A stretch of DNA of 64,000 bases from Chlorops oryzae (Eukaryota; Arthropoda; Insecta; Diptera; Chloropidae): NCBI GenBank assembly GCA_020466095.1, contig CM035806.1, forward strand, positions 9,281,251 to 9,345,250, read 5' to 3'. The notes beneath the pieces are model-generated. The model did no database searches, was not told the DNA's origin, and saw only the letters and a program-made list of their open reading frames with translations. Both the position numbers and the translations under genes were made by a program. Positions 10,919-23,123 of the stretch are shown in pieces. How positions within the stretch are numbered: the first letter of the stretch is position 1; the number at the start of each line of letters is the position of its first letter.

Positions 10919-13620
10919 GCCTAACTGTCTGTCTGTCCTGCGACTGCTGCTGCTGCTGATCTGATAGGAAACGCGTGCGTAATGTGGTAATTGCATCGAT
11001 TCCATTAATTCCGCTTCAACGATATGTCGAAAGGAAACGCTTTTACGCGATATGCGCCTTTATCCATGCACATTGACGCACACACACACGAACACACATG
11101 CATGCACACAAACATAAATAAATATGAACATATATTTTATATGGATTGAAAGAACGAATGATCGAAAGAGGGACGGAGGGGAGGAATAGACAGAGACACA
11201 CAGAGACGGACGAACAGACGGACGACGGACGGACGGACGGACGGACGGCAGGAAAAAGGGTGTACGATTTTAACTGTTATCATTATCGCGTCGTGCGCTC
11301 ATATTTCGTTGGCTGTCACAAGCGTTGCGTCCCACTTGTGAGGCATGAAAAAGGCCGCGACACACCGAATGGCCAAATGGCCAAATGGCTGACTGAAAGA
11401 CTGACGGACGTTTGCCGTATGCAGTATAATTTTCGCCAGAGTCGTTCGGGCCTTCAGCTCATCGTTAGCAAAGTGCAATGGACAAGAAAATGCGTGAATG
11501 GATGAGCGAGCTAACGAGGCAGACAGACAGTGAGTGAGTGAGTGAGTGAGTGAGTGAGTGAGTGGTCAGTCAGGCAGTCACTCAGCCAGTTGTTCGTCCG
11601 TTAAGGTACCCAGCTTGCTAAGTAGCTTGATGAAAAAAGAGCCAAAAACGGCTGTAATTACTATCGTGCGAATGGTATGGGATATGCGGAATGTAGTGCA
11701 ATGGAATCGATTCGAATCGAAACGGATCGGAATGGATCGGATTGGATCGGAATGGAATGGAGCGAGCTATCTAATGCGGCAACGGATACACACGGCAGCA
11801 AAGCAACAAATTGCCGTTGCGTTCATGCCGTGAAAATTACAAATGAATTTTCGCATAAAAATTAAAAGAAAAAATTACAAAAAAAAAAAAAAAAAGAAAT
11901 AAAATAAATTGAAAATAAAAGAGAAGAATTATGATAAAAGAAAACAAATCGCATTTCTCTTTTGTGTAATGAAAAAAAAAAAAAATAAATAAAAATAAAA
12001 TAAAATATTCAAAGGAAACATTCGACAATCGCTGCGATCTGTTGTCACAACACCCAGTGCGTGGCGTGGCGTGGCGCGCGCCGGTGTGGGGCAGCCGTAG
12101 TGCAGAGCCGCTAAAGCGCCAGGGCTTGGCATCGCGGTGGCACGGTGGCGTGGTGGTTCGATGTGGTACGGCGGGAGAGAGCCAACAGGTTTCAATTTTT
12201 CTCGAGGAGCGATTTGATTGCAATCATTTAAGCTGCATTTTACTGCATTTAGTCGCATTACGTTGCAATTGCTGCATTTTATGGCGACACTTTGCTGAGT
12301 TGATTTCGAGTAATTTTTCGCGTTTTTCTTTCTCATTTCATTTTGTTTTTTTCCTTCAATTTTATTTTATTTATTTTGTTTTTATTTTTTTTTGAATTTT
12401 TTTTTTCGGCTTTTGCTTCGCTAATTTATTTTTTGCGTGTCATTACATGTTGGAATGCACTTACGTGCGATTCGGTGTGCGGAAGGCATATGTCAGAAGG
12501 CTGAAGGCAGAAGGGGAGGGTTCGTCGTATCTTGTCTGGTTTTTCAATTTGATTCACACTTTCGTATCTTGTATCGTGTGTGCGAGTTTGTGTGCAATGC
12601 ATGTGCATCGGTTGTGTTGCTTGATGGTTTTTGGCGCGCCCAATTACATGCGGAATAATTCGCTCAAGGGGCAGATGAATGAACGAGCGAGCGAATGAGC
12701 GAACGAGCGACCGAAGGAAGGAACACGAACGGATGGATGGATGCGGGACGTGGACGTGGACGTGGACGGGGCTGTGGAAAGTCTCATTTTTCTTGTTTTA
12801 AATTGCTTAAGGATAACAATTTTAAAATGTCGACTCTCATGATTAATTTATTATTAATTAAAAGACTTTTCATGTTGACAACTTAATTTTCATTTGAATA
12901 TGAGAGGCAGCGGTAATAAATATGTACATACATTTAGCCAGAGCCAAATGGATTGCGTGCGGTTTCTTTTTTTTTCCTGCTTCCATTTGGTTTATTAAGT
13001 TATTAATTTATATTAAGTATTATTATTATTATTATTATTATTAAGTATTATTATTAGAATTAATTTTTTTTTTTTTTCGAACATTTAGAAGGGAGGGAGG
13101 GTGAGTTCGTAAAAACTTCGAGAGCTTCATAATTATGGATAGCATTTAATTGAAGGGGATGGAAAATAGCAGATAATATGGGAAAACGTTCATTGGAGGC
13201 GTTTTGAGCATTCAACTGAAGAATTGGTAGTACCTTGTGTGGGGTTTTGTGCGTGCGCTTAAATGATCAGAGGAAATAGATTAGAGGTAATGCCGATGAG
13301 CACGGCTATATGAAAATATCTTTTGTGAGCGATTGTCGGTTTGGTGAAATTTTTAGATTGGTTAGTCATCCATTGTTTAGAATTCAATCCGCATATGGGA
13401 TTTAAATGGTCAAAAATAAACTCCTTCAAAGAATACAGGTAGCATTTTTATACTAATTTTGAAAAAAAAAAAAAAAAATCACTTGCTATTTTTTCTAATG
13501 CATGCATATAGAATCTATATATAGATACATATATGTAGGTACTTTTAAAGGTCTAATATAAAAGAGGTATGTACCATCTATACAAAAAACATCTTTGGAG
13601 TATACATACTTATATGTTTT
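10919..13620. other. non-coding, tetranucleotide-repeat rich
   Basis: Includes (GACG)n at about 11,211-11,248, (GAGT)n at 11,531-11,563, GGATCGGAATG-type degenerate repeats at 11,700-11,765, A-rich sequence at 11,878-12,005, CGAGCGA/ACGTGG repeats at 12,680-12,770 and (TTA)n at 13,018-13,045. I found no exon with both splice sites. Confidence 0.5.
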
Positions 13621-14830
13621 CGAGTCGGAGTATTCCCAGTTGCGAGTCCGAAATTTTTAAAGAATATGTAGCTCAGAAATACGAGTTCGTTTAGAGTCTG
13701 AATTGATTCCGAATTGAGTCCGAAATGATTCCGAAATTTTTAAAAAATATGATACTCAGAAGAATGAGTTCGAAATTAGTCCGAAATGATTCCGAAATTT
13801 TTAGAAAATATGAGGCCCAGAAATATGAGTCGCATTTCTGAAATGATTCCGAAATGATTCCAAAAATTTTCAAATAAGTATATGAGACTCAGAAGATTGG
13901 GTCCGAAAAGCTTCCGAAATGATTCCAAAATATTCCGAAATTATTCCGAAATTTGTAGAAAATTTGAGACTCCGAAATTGGAGTTCGAATTGAGTCCATA
14001 AATGATTCCGAAATTTTTACAAATTATTAGATTTAAAAGAATGAGTCCGAAATAAGTCCGAAACGATTCCGAAATGGTTCCGAATATTTTCGAAAAATAT
14101 GAGATTCAGAAGAATGAGTCCGAAATAAGTCTGAAACGATTCCGAAATGATTCCAACATATTCCGAAATTATTCAGAAATGATTCCGAAATTTTTAGAAA
14201 ATTTGAGACTCAGAAATATGAGCTCGAATTGAGTCCGAAATGATTCCGAAATTTGTAGAAAATTTGAGACTCAGAAATTTGAGTTCGAATTGAGTCCGAA
14301 ATGATTCCGAAATTTTTAGAAATTATTAGATTTAAAAGAATGAGTCCGAAATAAGTCTGAAACGATTCCGAAATGATTCCAAAATATTCCGAAATTATTC
14401 AGAAATGATTCCGAAATTTTTAGAAAATTTGAGACTCAGAAATATGAGCTCGAATTGAGTCCGAAATGATTCCGAAATTTTTAGAAAATTTGAGACTCCG
14501 AAATCTGAGTTCGAATTGAGTCCGAAATGATTCCGAAATTGTTAGAAATTATTAGATTTAAAAGAATGAGTCCGAAATAAGTCCGAAACGATTCCGAAAT
14601 GGTTCCGACATTTTTCGAAAATATGAGACTCAGAAGAATGAGTCCGAAATAAGTCTGAAACGATTCCGAAATGATTCCAACATATTCCGAAATTATTCCG
14701 AAATTATTCAGAAATGATTCCGAAATTTTTAGAAAATATGAGACTCAGAAATTTGAGTTCGTATGAGACTCAGAAGAATGAGTCCGAAACGAGCTCGAAA
14801 TGATACCGAAATGAGTCAAAAATTTGACGA
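13621..14830 (+). repeat. degenerate tandem array built on GATTCCGAAAT
   Basis: About 1.2 kb in which a decamer-like word (GATTCCGAAAT/GAGTCCGAAAT) is nested in a unit near 61 bp (GAGTTCGAATTGAGTCCGAA, then GATTCCGAAATTTTTAGAAA, then TTTGAGACTCAGAAA). A marker variant ATTAGATTTAAAAGAATGAG appears at about 14,026, 14,325 and 14,551, so larger blocks of roughly 300 and 225 bp were also duplicated. It ends some 400 bp before the small gene at 15,242. Confidence 0.85.
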
Positions 14831-15241
14831 CGGAGGACCGGGTATTGAACATTTAATATTCGTTTGTAATTTCCTCATTTTCGGATAAGTTTGAACCCAC
14901 ACACCATTCTTAAATATTCCATGAGTTTCATCGAAATTCATTGACTTCAATCAATTCAGTATACTTACTTATTATTTTATTTTCTTGCAACATTTGGCAA
15001 CATTTTTTCATTCGTTTTTTTTTTTTTTTTTGTTTTTTTTTCTCTCAATTCAATCATAGTAGCCTCCGTTGTTTTGAATTTTATTGAATTGAATTTCGAA
15101 TAAAATCTGATAGGAAGTCGTCTGAAAGGAATTTGATTATTTTTCGTTTCGTTTTGTTTTGTTTTTGAGGAAAATTTTGAATTTTAAAGCATTTTGAGTC
15201 TTTGGTCGATCGACGAATTCTCAACGAGGAGCGGGGGAAAA
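14831..15241 (+). promoter_or_regulatory. upstream and 5' leader region of the 15.2-kb gene
   Basis: T-rich sequence, then about 130 bases of mixed composition before the ATG. I see no TATA box or clear initiator, so the transcription start cannot be placed. The start codon context is GAAAAATG. Confidence 0.3.
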
Positions 15242-15655
15242 ATGTTTAAAAATAAATTTGCCACCATGTTCTTCGGCATGGTCTCTCAGAAATATTATTC
15301 GCGAAAAGAGAAAATACTGAAGAAAATAGCCGAAAGGCCACCTGGAAATCCAATGCAATTTCCTTACACTTTCAGTGCGAAAATCGCGCAATTTCCGTTA
15401 AAATATTATTTGCAGAATCAATGGATCTGGCGTTACTATTTTATTGCATTGTTCGTCAGTCTTCCGGTCTTCTATAAAATCCATCGATTGGGTAAATATT
15501 GAAGAAGCCAACGAAGAATATAATAATAATAATAATTGTGTGTGTGTGTGTGTGTGTAATTATTTCTTTTGTATTTCGGTGCAGCTAATTCGCCAGAAAA
15601 TATCGCCAAATGGAATGAGCGACAGAACCAAGAGCACGAAGAAGCTCATGAATGA
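15242..15655 (+). CDS. small single-pass membrane protein, mitochondrial-like, two exons
   Basis: This is the most convincing gene in the window. Exon 1 (15,242-15,491) and exon 2 (15,585-15,655) join across a 93-bp intron with a GTAAAT donor and a TTTCGGTGCAG acceptor. The joined frame is 106 codons and ends in TGA. The N-terminus is basic and aromatic (MFKNKFATMFFGM), followed by a lysine-rich stretch at residues 20-29 and PPGNPMQFPY at 33-42. One membrane span lies at about residues 65-80, and the tail is charged (residues 84-106, ending EHEEAHE). The layout suits an accessory subunit of an inner-mitochondrial-membrane complex, but I do not recognise the family and assign no function. The codon at the splice junction (Ala84) is restored only by splicing. 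An in-frame TTG at 15,194 was rejected as start because ATG at 15,242 begins the conserved-looking region. The intron contains a (GT)n tract. Confidence 0.8.
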
Positions 15656-15775
15656 TTATGAAGCGCATTGCATCGCATCGCATCGCATCGCGGGAGGGAG
15701 GGTCGTCTTTTCCTGTGAATTTTGGTTTCAATTTTTTTTTTGTTTATGGGTAAGGAAATTGTTTTGTCTTTTCTG

Positions 15776-15781
15776 AATAAA
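15776..15781 (+). terminator. polyadenylation signal AATAAA
   Basis: Canonical AATAAA 120 bp after the stop codon of the 15.2-kb gene, in an A-rich context. It is consistent with a short 3' UTR. Confidence 0.5.
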
Positions 15782-18340
15782 GAAAAAAAAAATAAAAATA
15801 AAACAAAATCCATGTGAAAACATCTAATAGAAGTAGCTGTCTTTTCTCTTATTATTTTATATCCTCCTGCTGCATCTCTGCGCGCTGCACAGAGTCGCTT
15901 GAGATAAGGAAGCAAGCATCTTCGTAGCAATTTAAATCGCATTTCGTTTGGCCAGTCCAGATCGCTTAATTTTAATACAAGGAAACGAAACGTAACGAAA
16001 CGAAACAAGACGAGACAAGACATGGCGTGGCGAGGCGAGGCGGAACGGAACGGAACGAAGCGATGCTCCTGACGTCCGATATTCGATGTCCGACGATATT
16101 CGGACGTTCGGACATTCGGAGATATAAGCAATTTTCCCCATTTAATAGTCAAGTTTATTGATCGCGATTTCAGTTCGAATCGGACGCCGTCCTTTAAAGC
16201 TTTTTTCTCCTATTCTTTTTCGGGCTTATATTTTAATAAGAGAAAAAAAAGAGAAAAAATCAAAAAGAAAAACGAAGAGGAAAAAATCAATACAAGCATT
16301 AAAACACCGATAGCACCACTACCAGTTTTAACAATCCCCACAATCTCCCAGCCAAATGACAACTGGGTAACAAAGCACAAATGACTGTGTTCCAATCTTT
16401 CTTTTATTTGGATTTTATTTTTTATTTTTTTTAAATTTTTTTTTATATTTCATTTTATTTCTTCTTTTTTATTTCTAGCTGCTCCTCTTTTTTTTTTTGG
16501 GTGAATAGTGCTTTGCCTTCAATGAAATTGCCGCGCTCATCTACGGTAGCTTCCCGAAAGGCATATCTCGAATAGCCTCGACTTCATCAGAGCGCTGCCA
16601 ATGTTACTTTATTTTTTATTTTCTCTTTTTTTTTCTTTTTTTCTTTTCTTTTCTTGCACTCTTCGATGCTCTCTTACTTTGAGGCGAATAATGAAGCAAG
16701 CGGCCGCCAAGCCGAGCTCGGTGATATCATGGAATCATGCAGCATAGAGAGGGCGGTGGGGAGGGACAACGCAAACGTCATCATCGTCCCCGTAGTGGTT
16801 GTAATGGTATTAGTAGTAATAAGTGTAGTAAGCGCATTCCAAGCATGTGCTGCCCCTTCATCTTGTTCATCTGTGCGCTCTTATGCCCCAGCTCCGACTC
16901 CGACTCCGACTCCGACTCGAACTGCGACTCCGACTCCTGCTGGTGATGTTGTTCTTGTTGCTGTTCCTTCTTGTTCTGGACGGTCGGGCTGCTCTTGCTC
17001 TGTTGCTCTTGTTGACTGCTGACAATTTGCCACTGCCACACAGCGTAGCGTCGTCCGTTGTTGCATGCAATACAGCAAAAAAAAAAAAGAAGAAAAAAAA
17101 ACAAAAGAGCGACCAGGCACTGGAACACTGTGGCCAAGCAAATTCCCTTAAAAACAAAAAAGTTGCTGCTGTGATGAAAAAGAACAAGAGAAAAAAAAGT
17201 CAATTCTTTTTCTCTCTTTTTTTTTTTGTTTCCTTTTTTTGTTATGGCAATTTTTATGGCGCTTTTTGTAAGTTCCCTTCCACTTATTTTTCCACTTCTT
17301 GTTCTTGGTCTTCCTTTTTGTCCCTTTGATTTCATTTTTTTTTTTCATGTGCTCGATGCTGCTCCAACGGCTTCGGCAGCAACATCTTTCGTTCTTCGTC
17401 TTGATCGCACATTTTTGCTGCTGCTTAAACTTCTTCCAACGCGCTCGGTCCCCCCTTAACCAAACGCAACACGATGCTAACCCGCACCAACACCATACCG
17501 CACCGCAACACACACAACACGTCGTCCCGAACCGCCCCAAACCCGCCCAGACCGGCACGAAATGAAAGGCAAAACTTAAGTACAGCGAAGACCCTGAGGA
17601 CATTCCACTTGAACTTCGAAAAATGCTCAAATGGATTTTAGTGTACGAATGTCTGGTGTTTTGTACGAAGCTTAGCTAGGCTATAGCCCAAGCCGCCTAG
17701 CCGAGCCAAGCGATGCCATGCACACAGGAATCTATACATACATACATACATACATGCAGGTCCATGTAACTACTACCCGGCCAGGCCAAGTCATCGTCGT
17801 CGTAAAGTGAAACTAAACGAGGTACGACTTAAGAACGTGCGAAGAGCATGGCTAAAAAAAATATTTAAAAAAAAAAAAAAAACCCATCGACGACGAAAAC
17901 AGTCACCTAAGTGAGACCGTTGAATATGATCATATTGAATGGCTACAGACATACATACATAAGCCGACAAACTCATAAGCGAGCAGCACACTGGCGGACA
18001 GGTTGACTGGCCGACTGAATAAAAACCGACGTTGGAACAGTGGGACAAACCGACCGAACAACCGACCGGCCGACGGACAGACGAACGCTCGCATTGGCTT
18101 TCTGTTCGGTCTTACGTTATTTATGACCGGTGCCTTTCCTTTTTTTTTTTTTTGTTTTTTTTTTTTACCAAGTAGTTCTTTTAGCGTTTTTATTGCGATT
18201 TTCTGTTGTTTTCCTTTTAAAATTCCTTGCTTCTTCTTTACATTAGCTGTTTAACCCTGCAAGTACCTACGAGGGCCGAGCAGTGTTTTGACTCTTTGAC
18301 ACAGAACGATGCCGTTTTTTTTTTTTTTTTTTCATTATTA
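15782..18340. other. non-coding, simple-sequence rich
   Basis: Degenerate pentamers (GGAAC/GCGAG, 15,985-16,060), T-rich blocks, and a (CTCCGA)n tract at 16,889-16,940 that gives apparent serine-aspartate or arginine-leucine repeats. No exon is supported. Confidence 0.5.
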
Positions 18341-18857
18341 CAGTCAAACTTCCATGACTCGAACCAGTATTATCCAAAGCAATACAAAAGTGCCATTTTC
18401 AATTATGCGTCAGACGCAAGACGCCAGCTCAAATGCGTGAATAATGCAATATCCAACAGTGCGTGTGCGTCAACATATGGGATGCCTTGAAATTTCTAAG
18501 TGAAGCACAATTGTGAAGAGTAATCGACTCACAAAATTTTTTATTTAGGGTTGTATTTGAGACTTTTGCAAAAATATAAACCAACATTTGATTTTGAACG
18601 ATAGAATAATGACTTTAATTACTCAAATACGCACATATAAATGAGAACTAAGAGATATAAGAACAAATTGTTCATATTTCAATGAAAATTATTCCCACAA
18701 GTATGAAGTACTCGAAAGTAGGTACTCAATAGTTTCTACAACACTGTTATATTCCTATTTTCAACTGTTATACGGAGCTGTCACAATTTCACGCTGCGTG
18801 AAATATTCAACTTTTCGGAAATTTGACGCTGCGTCCGCAACGCACTCAATTTATTAA

Positions 18858-18959
18858 GCGGGAATTGCAATTACGCGTGAGCTGCGGGAAAATCGTGCGT
18901 ATGGAGGCGCACGCACACGCACAATTTTCACGCAGCTCACGCGCTATTGGAATTGCCGC
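18858..18959. repeat. GCGTGAGCTGC inverted repeat (hairpin)
   Basis: The left arm at 18,858-18,900 (GCGGGAATTGCAATTACGCG, then TGAGCTGCGGGAAAATCGTG) mirrors 18,911-18,959, with a loop of about 10 bases. It lies inside the 1.4-kb pogo-like element. Other GCGTCA/ACGCTGCG words occur around it (18,410-18,475 and 19,000-19,016). Confidence 0.7.
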
Positions 18960-19380
18960 TTTAGTGCTGCTCCCATATGGTTGCATGTGTTTAATATTTG
19001 CGTCAATTGACGCAACGCATAGTTGGAAATGGTACTTCATAGAGACTTCGAGTTAGGGAAACGAAATTTTAGGACAAGCCCCTTGTGGCCATATTTTGGA
19101 GAAAAATAAAAATATCTTAGAAAGCTATATACCGTTGGAAAGGTAACTCTTCCAAGTACAACTCTGCCATATAAAGTAGAGACGTCCCTTTGAAGTTAGA
19201 AAAGTTGTGAGCCATTTTTCGAACATACTTTTTTTGGCCAACATTTTTTTAGGCTTGTAGGTTGAGACAACTAAATAAGTCGAACAAAGCAACGGAAAAA
19301 AATTGAGTCGTGACAGCAGGTTTCACAATTTTATGAACACTTTATTTATTCTTAAGGATTTGGGCGAAAAAAATAATATA

Positions 19381-19524
19381 CAGTGTACTCTCTCCTTGCG
19401 GACACTCCTCTTAAGCGGACATTTTTTGGGAATGCTTTAGTGTTTCTGTTTCTTAAATAGTTTCCTCTTAAGCGGACATATTTTTCGGTCCTGTAGGTGT
19501 CCGATTAAGAGAGAGAGTACACTG
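19381..19524. mobile_element. pogo-like MITE, full-length 144-bp copy
   Basis: The best-preserved copy of the CGGACA family. It starts CAGTGTACTCTCTCCTTGCG, ends GAGAGAGAGTACACTG, and has TA on both sides (19,379-19,380 and 19,525-19,526). It is nested in the 18,341-19,763 element, so it inserted later. Confidence 0.85.
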
Positions 19525-19763
19525 TAAAAAAAAGTCTTAAGACTGACATCGCTTCTAAGCCACATTTTTTTTGCAACTAAAATGTTGTTCCTGGCTGTTA
19601 TTCTAGTTGGTTAAGCGCTCTCAGAGAAGAATCTGAAGAATCAAAAACAATCTCATATAAGTATGTATGTATGTACATATAAAATATCCACTATTGCCAT
19701 CCGATTCAGTTCGGGTTATGGAAAATTCGATTTGGAGAAGTTCGAGTTATGGAAGTTTGACTG

Positions 19764-20839
19764 TTTCTCAAGAGTATTAAAGGGCATATATAGAGAAATG
19801 GTGAATTCAATTTTGAAAATATGGCAACATTTTCCATCACATTCACGTGGTTTTAATGCGTTCTTTAAAGAGAATATAATGACATGGATTCGAAATGATA
19901 GATACGATGTTCGCCTGATATCGTCAATCAACGTCGTTGGCAACGAGAGGGTTAACAAATTGAAGAACTTATTTATACGGCAGGCTAACAGATTTACATA
20001 CTTTCCGATATGAATTTGTCTTCGTGATAGGGCAACACGTTCGGCCGTTCGTTCGTTCGTTCGTTCGTTCGTTCGTTCGTTCTTGAAGAACGCTCCATTG
20101 AAGCAGCACGAATCTATAAGATACTCTTCCTTTTTCTTCTTTTTTTTTTTGCTAAGGCTTCAACTTCAACTTCGAGTTTAATTTCGTTTTTTTTTGTTTT
20201 GTTTTTATTTTGCTTTGTTTACAAAGAGCAAAGAAAAAAGCGCGCTATCGGAAGGATATTTAAATAGCATTTTATGCGCTTCGTTTTGTTGTTGTTGTTG
20301 TGATTTCTTTTCATGAATTGTACATATTTTAATTTCATCGTTTGACCATGAAGTTTCGAAGACATAGCAAAATGGGTGTGTCTGGCGCGTTCGTTTGTAT
20401 CAGCAGAATTAAAAAAAAAAAAAAAAACTATATTAAATGAAATCAAAAGAAAATGCAAAGAAAGGCGGAATAGAAGGAAGGAAGGAAGGAAGGAGCGAAA
20501 CAAGCTTTGACGATAGCGAGCGCGGTACGCTTTGGAAATGTCATCAATTATGACAAGAGCGATAATTAAATGCGTTCGAGGAAATGACTTTATTGCCATT
20601 GACCGATGGACTGGCGCATAGACGGACGGGCCCAAGCGATTCGAGGCGAGTCAAGTCAAGTTGAAAGTCATGAAAAGGCATGACAAGCTGTATTTGCTTA
20701 TTGAAGCCATTATTGACGATTTAATCCGCCCATAAAACCAACCGAGATGCAATCTTTCATTTCTCCAATATTTTTCTCTTTTTATTTCTCTGTAATCTAT
20801 TAACGGTCGAACTCCACATCTCAGCTTACTCTTCTCTCA
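19764..20839. other. non-coding, with (GTTC)n
   Basis: An open stretch runs to about 20,013 without splice support. (GTTC)n at 20,048-20,083 and (GGAA)n at 20,475-20,494. Confidence 0.5.
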
Positions 20840-21057
20840 ATCTCTCTTGTTACTCTCTCTTTCTTCTCCTCTCTCTCTTCTCTCACTCTCTCTCTCTCTC
20901 CCTCTCTCTCTCACTCTCTCTCTCTCTCTACTCTCTCTCTCTCTCTCTCTCTCACTCTCTCTCCTCTCTCTGCTCTCTCTCACTCTCTCTCTCTCTACTC
21001 TCTACTCTCTCTCTCTCTCTCTCTCTACTCTCTCTCTCTCTTACTCTCTCTTTCTCA

Positions 21058-21117
<60 letters not shown>

Positions 21118-21265
21118 TCTCTCTACTCTCTCTCACCTCTCTCTCTACTCACTCTCTCACTCTCTCTCACTCTCTCTCACTCTCCTCTCTCACTCTCTCT
21201 CATCTCTCTCACTCTCTCTCACTCTCTCTCACTCTCTCTCACTCTCTCTCACACTTTCTTACTTT
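20840..21265 (+). repeat. long (CT)n/(CTCTCA)n tract
   Basis: About 420 bases of CT repeats with periodic CTCTCAC interruptions. The long serine-leucine open frame is a consequence of the repeat. Confidence 0.95.
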
Positions 21266-22189
21266 ATCGCAAATCTGAATCTATCAGGAGCTCTCTCACA
21301 TAAGCGACTGAACTAACTTTGCAGGGATGTATTGAGAGCTTTAATTTAAAAAAGGAAATTAATCAAAAACAAAAATGAAAATAAAATTGAAAATGAAAAT
21401 GAAAAAATGCCAATAAATTAAAAACCAAATCACGTTCGCCGGCTTAAGTGTTCTATAATTTTTTATAGCAAATTTCTCACGCGGGCCAAATCAAAGCAAA
21501 AAAAAAAAGAAAAAAAAAACTTGCCGACATTTGCGTTGAATTGCAAAAAATTTTCAATCATAAAAACCTTATTGGGGCGCGTTATCAAATTTATACATCA
21601 TCACGTAGCGCCCATTAAAATTGTGTTTTTTCGCTCTTTCTCTTTTACTCTTCATTATTATTATTATTATTATTTTTTTTTTCTTTTTCTTTTAAAAAAT
21701 TGCCCGTAGATGAGTACCCTCACCCACAGTTGATTGCTTGTTCAGCTTTGTTTATTTTGCCATGGATTCTTGGGGAATTTCAAAATGAATGAAACAAAAA
21801 AAAAAAAACCGAAAATAGAAATTCTCTCAAAACAACAGACAGACCTTAACAATGTTAATAGAAATTTTATTTATTTATTAATTGATCCAAGACAAAGAGG
21901 GAAGTACCGGAAACTTTGCTTTCGCAAATAGTTCAACGTATTTTTATTTTTATTTATTTTTTTTCTTTTTTGTTGTTGTTTAAGTTCATTTGAAAAATGT
22001 GAAAAATTACAAACGAACAACGGTTAACAACATGGCGACTGATTGAACATTTTGAATTCAAAATTCAGTTTGGAAAATTTTCGAGACTCTCGCGCTCTGG
22101 GTTTTTTCTGTTGTAGGGCGCGCTAATTTAGGTAGTGACACGTTCCTCCCCCATACCGTAGAGATCGTTTGAAAGAAGAGATTAACATA

Positions 22190-22542
22190 AAGCTGAAAAC
22201 ACACCAACGCCAACAAATTTGTCGAGCTCAAACAAAATCCAAGCCAACAGCTTTCTGTATGCTTTTTTGTCGAAGCTTCTGTTTTGCTCGTGTCGTTTTC
22301 AGTGTGCGTTGCGCCGTAAGCTTACATGAGATTATCGACGTCGACAAGCGTTCGCAACGTTTTGTCGAGTTCGGTGTGGGTTAGCTGTATGGAGTGCCAT
22401 ATATGAACGGCGTTCGAACAAATGCGTTGACCAACAAAATGTTGTATCGTACTCGGTGTGTGTTGCTAGAGATAAGAAGCAATATACTTTTGTCGAATTC
22501 GACATGAAACAACGTTTTGTTGGCTTTGGTGTGTTTTCAGCC
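22190..22542. mobile_element. inverted-repeat element with subterminal CACACC repeats
   Basis: The left end AGCTGAAAACACACCAACGC is mirrored by GGCTTTGGTGTGTTTTCAGC at the right. The words TTTTGTCGA, AACAAAA and CGGTGTG recur inside in both orientations, like subterminal transposase sites. Target duplication not resolved; no coding capacity. Confidence 0.6.
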
Positions 22543-22626
22543 TAAGTGTGTGACCAGACCTGTAGAGAGGAATGGAATTTAGGACCCAAGGGGAATTCTC
22601 CCTGTTTGGGCTGCTTTCAGTATTAA

Positions 22627-22779
22627 CCCTCCAATTCCTGGCTCCGTCTCCAGACGGACTTTTTTCGAACAAATTACCATAAAAAAAAAAATAATTATTT
22701 CAGATTCATGTTTTTCTACCCAAAATTAGTCATATCTGAACTTTTCATTGAAAAAAAAAAAACATGTGGCATTAGAGGG
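22627..22779. mobile_element. piggyBac-like MITE with TTAA duplication
   Basis: TTAA at 22,623-22,626 is followed by CCCTCCAATTCC, and the right end TTAGAGGG is followed by TTAA at 22,780-22,783. A TTAA target with CCCT...GGG termini is the piggyBac hallmark. 153 bp, no transposase. A diverged relative lies at about 6,138-6,275. Confidence 0.65.
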
Positions 22780-22783
22780 TTAA

Positions 22784-23123
22784 GACAAGAGGAAGACACA
22801 GAAAAATTCCATAGGGACAGCCTCAGAGATACTTAGTAAAATAATCAGGGGACCATTAGAGCAAGCCCGAGCCGCTTGAAGATAATTTGAAGTACTTATA
22901 AAAACCAATAGACGCCTCGGCCAAATCCTCTTAAAAAAAAAAACATTTCCACTTTTTTCACTGCTCTGAAATATTTCCTCGAGTGTTATGGATTCGATAA
23001 GAAATCTGATCTCGAGGGTGTATCATTGGTCATTGATGTTTCGACTTTTGATCGGATATATCGATAATTTCTTTATTAAGACTGCAGCACACAGACTGAA
23101 GTCGAATGAAAAAGTCGCAACGT
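22784..23123. other. non-coding
   Basis: Mixed sequence between two elements; I see no gene or repeat boundary. Confidence 0.4.

Larger units (their letters stand above)
18341..19763. mobile_element. 1.4-kb pogo-like non-autonomous element
   Basis: Left end TA-CAGTCAAACTTCCATGAC; right end GAGTTATGGAAGTTTGACTG, its near-perfect mirror. A left TA flank is present at 18,339-18,340; the right flank reads TT. CAGTCAAACTTCC ends with TA duplication are typical of Tigger/pogo elements. No transposase frame is evident. A younger CGGACA-type MITE (19,381-19,524) is nested inside it. Confidence 0.65.

Noticed and set aside
16737..17022. Apparent SDSDSD and PTPTPT proteins
   Set aside because: They come from a (CTCCGA)n repeat read in different frames and are open on both strands.
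20847..21278. Long serine-leucine open frames (also at 10,693-11,005)
   Set aside because: Translations of (CT)n microsatellites only.
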